In this document: positions 63,182-64,000 of the stretch, piece after piece | Layout of the letters: each line of letters opens with the position of its first letter | Position numbering within the stretch: the first letter of the stretch is position 1 | From: Streptomyces apocyni | GTDB lineage: Bacteria > Actinomycetota > Actinomycetes > Streptomycetales > Streptomycetaceae | Length of the DNA stretch: 64,000 bases | Direction of reading: 5' to 3' | NCBI RefSeq assembly: GCF_009739465.1 | Contig: NZ_WHOM01000035.1 | Span: 24,128 to 88,127 of the forward strand | Program-made: the position numbers and the translations under genes | Notes under the pieces: generated by a model | The model's input: the letters and a program-made list of their open reading frames with translations, nothing else | The model's database searches: none | What the model was told of the DNA's origin: nothing

Positions 63182-63237
63182 GTCGCCGTATTGTCTAGGG
63201 CGTCACCCGCCCCGGTGTCCTTGCCGAAGGAGCACGC

Positions 63238-63864
63238 ATGACCACGCCGCCCGTCGCCCACTCGCTGCGCGAGCACATCCGCGAGCACATCGTGGAGGGC
63301 ATCGTGAGCGGCCGTTGGCAGCCGGGTGAGCGGATCGTGGAGCGCCGGATCGCGGTCGAGCTGGAGGTCAGCCAGACGCCCGTACGGGAGGCCCTGCGCG
63401 AGCTGGAGGCGCTGCGCCTGATCGAGTCGGCGCCCAACAAGGGCGTACGGGTACGGAATCTGACCGCGGCCGACCTGGAGGAGATCTACCCGGTACGGGC
63501 GGGCCTGGAGCAGATCGCCGCCGAGCTGGCGGCCGAGCGGCTCGCCGACGACGTCTCGGTGCTGGAGCCGTCGGTCGCGGCGCTCTACGAGGCGGACCGC
63601 GCGGCGGACGGCGAGGCGCAGGTGCGCCATACGGTGGCCTTCCACCGGGAGATGGTGCGGGCGGCGGGGAACTCGGTGCTGCTGCACACGTGGGAGGGCC
63701 TGGGCATCGAGGTGTTCACGGCGCTGTCGATCCGCTGGCTGGGGACGCGTCAGCAGTCGTACGCGGAGGAGCACGAGGCGCTGGTGGAAGCGTTCCGGAA
63801 TCGTGATCCGCGCATCGGCGAGCTGGTCAAGTCCCACGTACTGGGCTGCGCCCCGCGCGCGTAG
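63238..63864 (+). CDS. GntR-family transcriptional regulator (FadR subfamily)
   Basis: 208 aa. The N-terminal winged helix-turn-helix contains REHIVEGIVSGRWQPGERIV and EVSQTPVREALRELEALRL. The C-terminal FCD-like helical domain has the metal/ligand histidines (HTVAFHREMVRAAGN and a later SHVLGC). Ligand unknown. It lies downstream of lpd-sucB and may regulate carbon or fatty-acid metabolism. Confidence 0.9.
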   Translation: MTTPPVAHSLREHIREHIVEGIVSGRWQPGERIVERRIAVELEVSQTPVREALRELEALRLIESAPNKGVRVRNLTAADLEEIYPVRAGLEQIAAELAAERLADDVSVLEPSVAALYEADRAADGEAQVRHTVAFHREMVRAAGNSVLLHTWEGLGIEVFTALSIRWLGTRQQSYAEEHEALVEAFRNRDPRIGELVKSHVLGCAPRA

Positions 63865-63933
63865 TGGGCGGCGGGGGGTTCTTTTCCCCACCCCGCCCCT
63901 TCCCGTAACTGGGGCTCCGCCCCAGACCCCGTT

Positions 63934-63983
63934 GGCCTCAATCGCCGGCCGGGCTCCATGTGAGCCCGGTCGGCGAGGCCTTT
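63934..63983 (+). terminator. Terminator after the GntR gene
   Basis: GGCC...CCGGGCT pairs with AGCCCGG...GGCC with a small bulge and a CCATGTG loop, followed by TTTCGGG. Another GGGGCTCCGCCCC hairpin lies upstream at about 63911-63923. Confidence 0.7.
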
Positions 63984-64000
63984 CGGGACGGGGCGGGGTG

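Noticed and set aside
59893..63891. 1332-codon minus-strand open frame opposite lpd, sucB and the GntR gene
   Set aside because: Shadow of GC-rich coding strands; low-complexity Gly/Arg/Leu/Asp composition and no domain.
1..64000. CRISPR arrays, prophage or biosynthetic gene cluster
   Set aside because: No evenly spaced repeats with unique spacers, no phage structural genes and no synthase genes; content is conserved chromosomal core.

Overview
The window is chromosomal DNA from a Streptomyces. It has very high GC with strong third-position GC bias, many GTG starts and some TTG starts. Its gene order matches from memory the conserved core segment of the Streptomyces coelicolor chromosome around SCO2115-SCO2182. 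I count about 60 genes and no tRNA, rRNA, CRISPR array, transposase gene or biosynthetic cluster. Most long open frames opposite these genes are GC-frame shadows and were left out.

Layout. 0-8 kb: a class II DAHP synthase diverges from a tryptophan-attenuated anthranilate synthase fusion (leader peptide with three Trp codons); then a D-2-hydroxyacid dehydrogenase, a phosphofructokinase with pyrophosphate-type residues, and a MacRS-like two-component system. 8-15 kb: acyltransferase, alpha/beta hydrolase, membrane protein, endonuclease-like protein, ROK glucokinase, DUF5304 protein, ArsA-like ATPase, START-like protein, metallophosphoesterase. 15-24 kb: acyl-CoA synthetase, PimB-type mannosyltransferase, polytopic glycosyltransferase, lipoprotein metallopeptidase, two NlpC/P60 cell-wall hydrolases. 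24-30 kb: NYN-domain protein, zinc-ribbon protein, rhomboid protease, AsnC-type ligand-binding protein, a class V aminotransferase behind a SAM-IV riboswitch, and trpD.

30-39 kb is the respiratory block: ctaE-qcrC-qcrA-qcrB (cytochrome bc1 with oxidase subunit III) and ctaC-ctaD-ctaF (cytochrome aa3 oxidase), both leftward, with an orphan receiver-like protein and an L,D-transpeptidase between them. 39-48 kb: a cysteine desulfurase-TusA fusion, an adenosine kinase, a large membrane-anchored protein, an A-type Fe-S carrier divergent from quinolinate synthase nadA (an Fe-S enzyme), and a second NarL-type two-component system. 48-57 kb: pspAA/pspA, a DUF3043 protein, a methyltransferase, an HtrA-like lipoprotein protease, a gene-free stretch holding three stacked inverted-repeat-bounded (MITE-like) units, and cobalamin nucleotide-loop genes. 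57-64 kb: cobS, leucyl aminopeptidase, lpd, the 2-oxo acid dehydrogenase E2 gene sucB and a GntR regulator.

The main functional themes are aromatic amino acid and central carbon metabolism, aerobic respiration, sulfur/Fe-S chemistry, cobalamin assembly and cell-envelope maintenance. The most unusual material is non-coding: the trp attenuator, the SAM-IV riboswitch with a tiny translatable ORF, an unassigned three-way-junction leader before an NlpC/P60 gene, 11-bp triple repeats between pspA and its divergent neighbour, and the MITE-like cluster. I found no clear, wholly undescribed multi-gene system.
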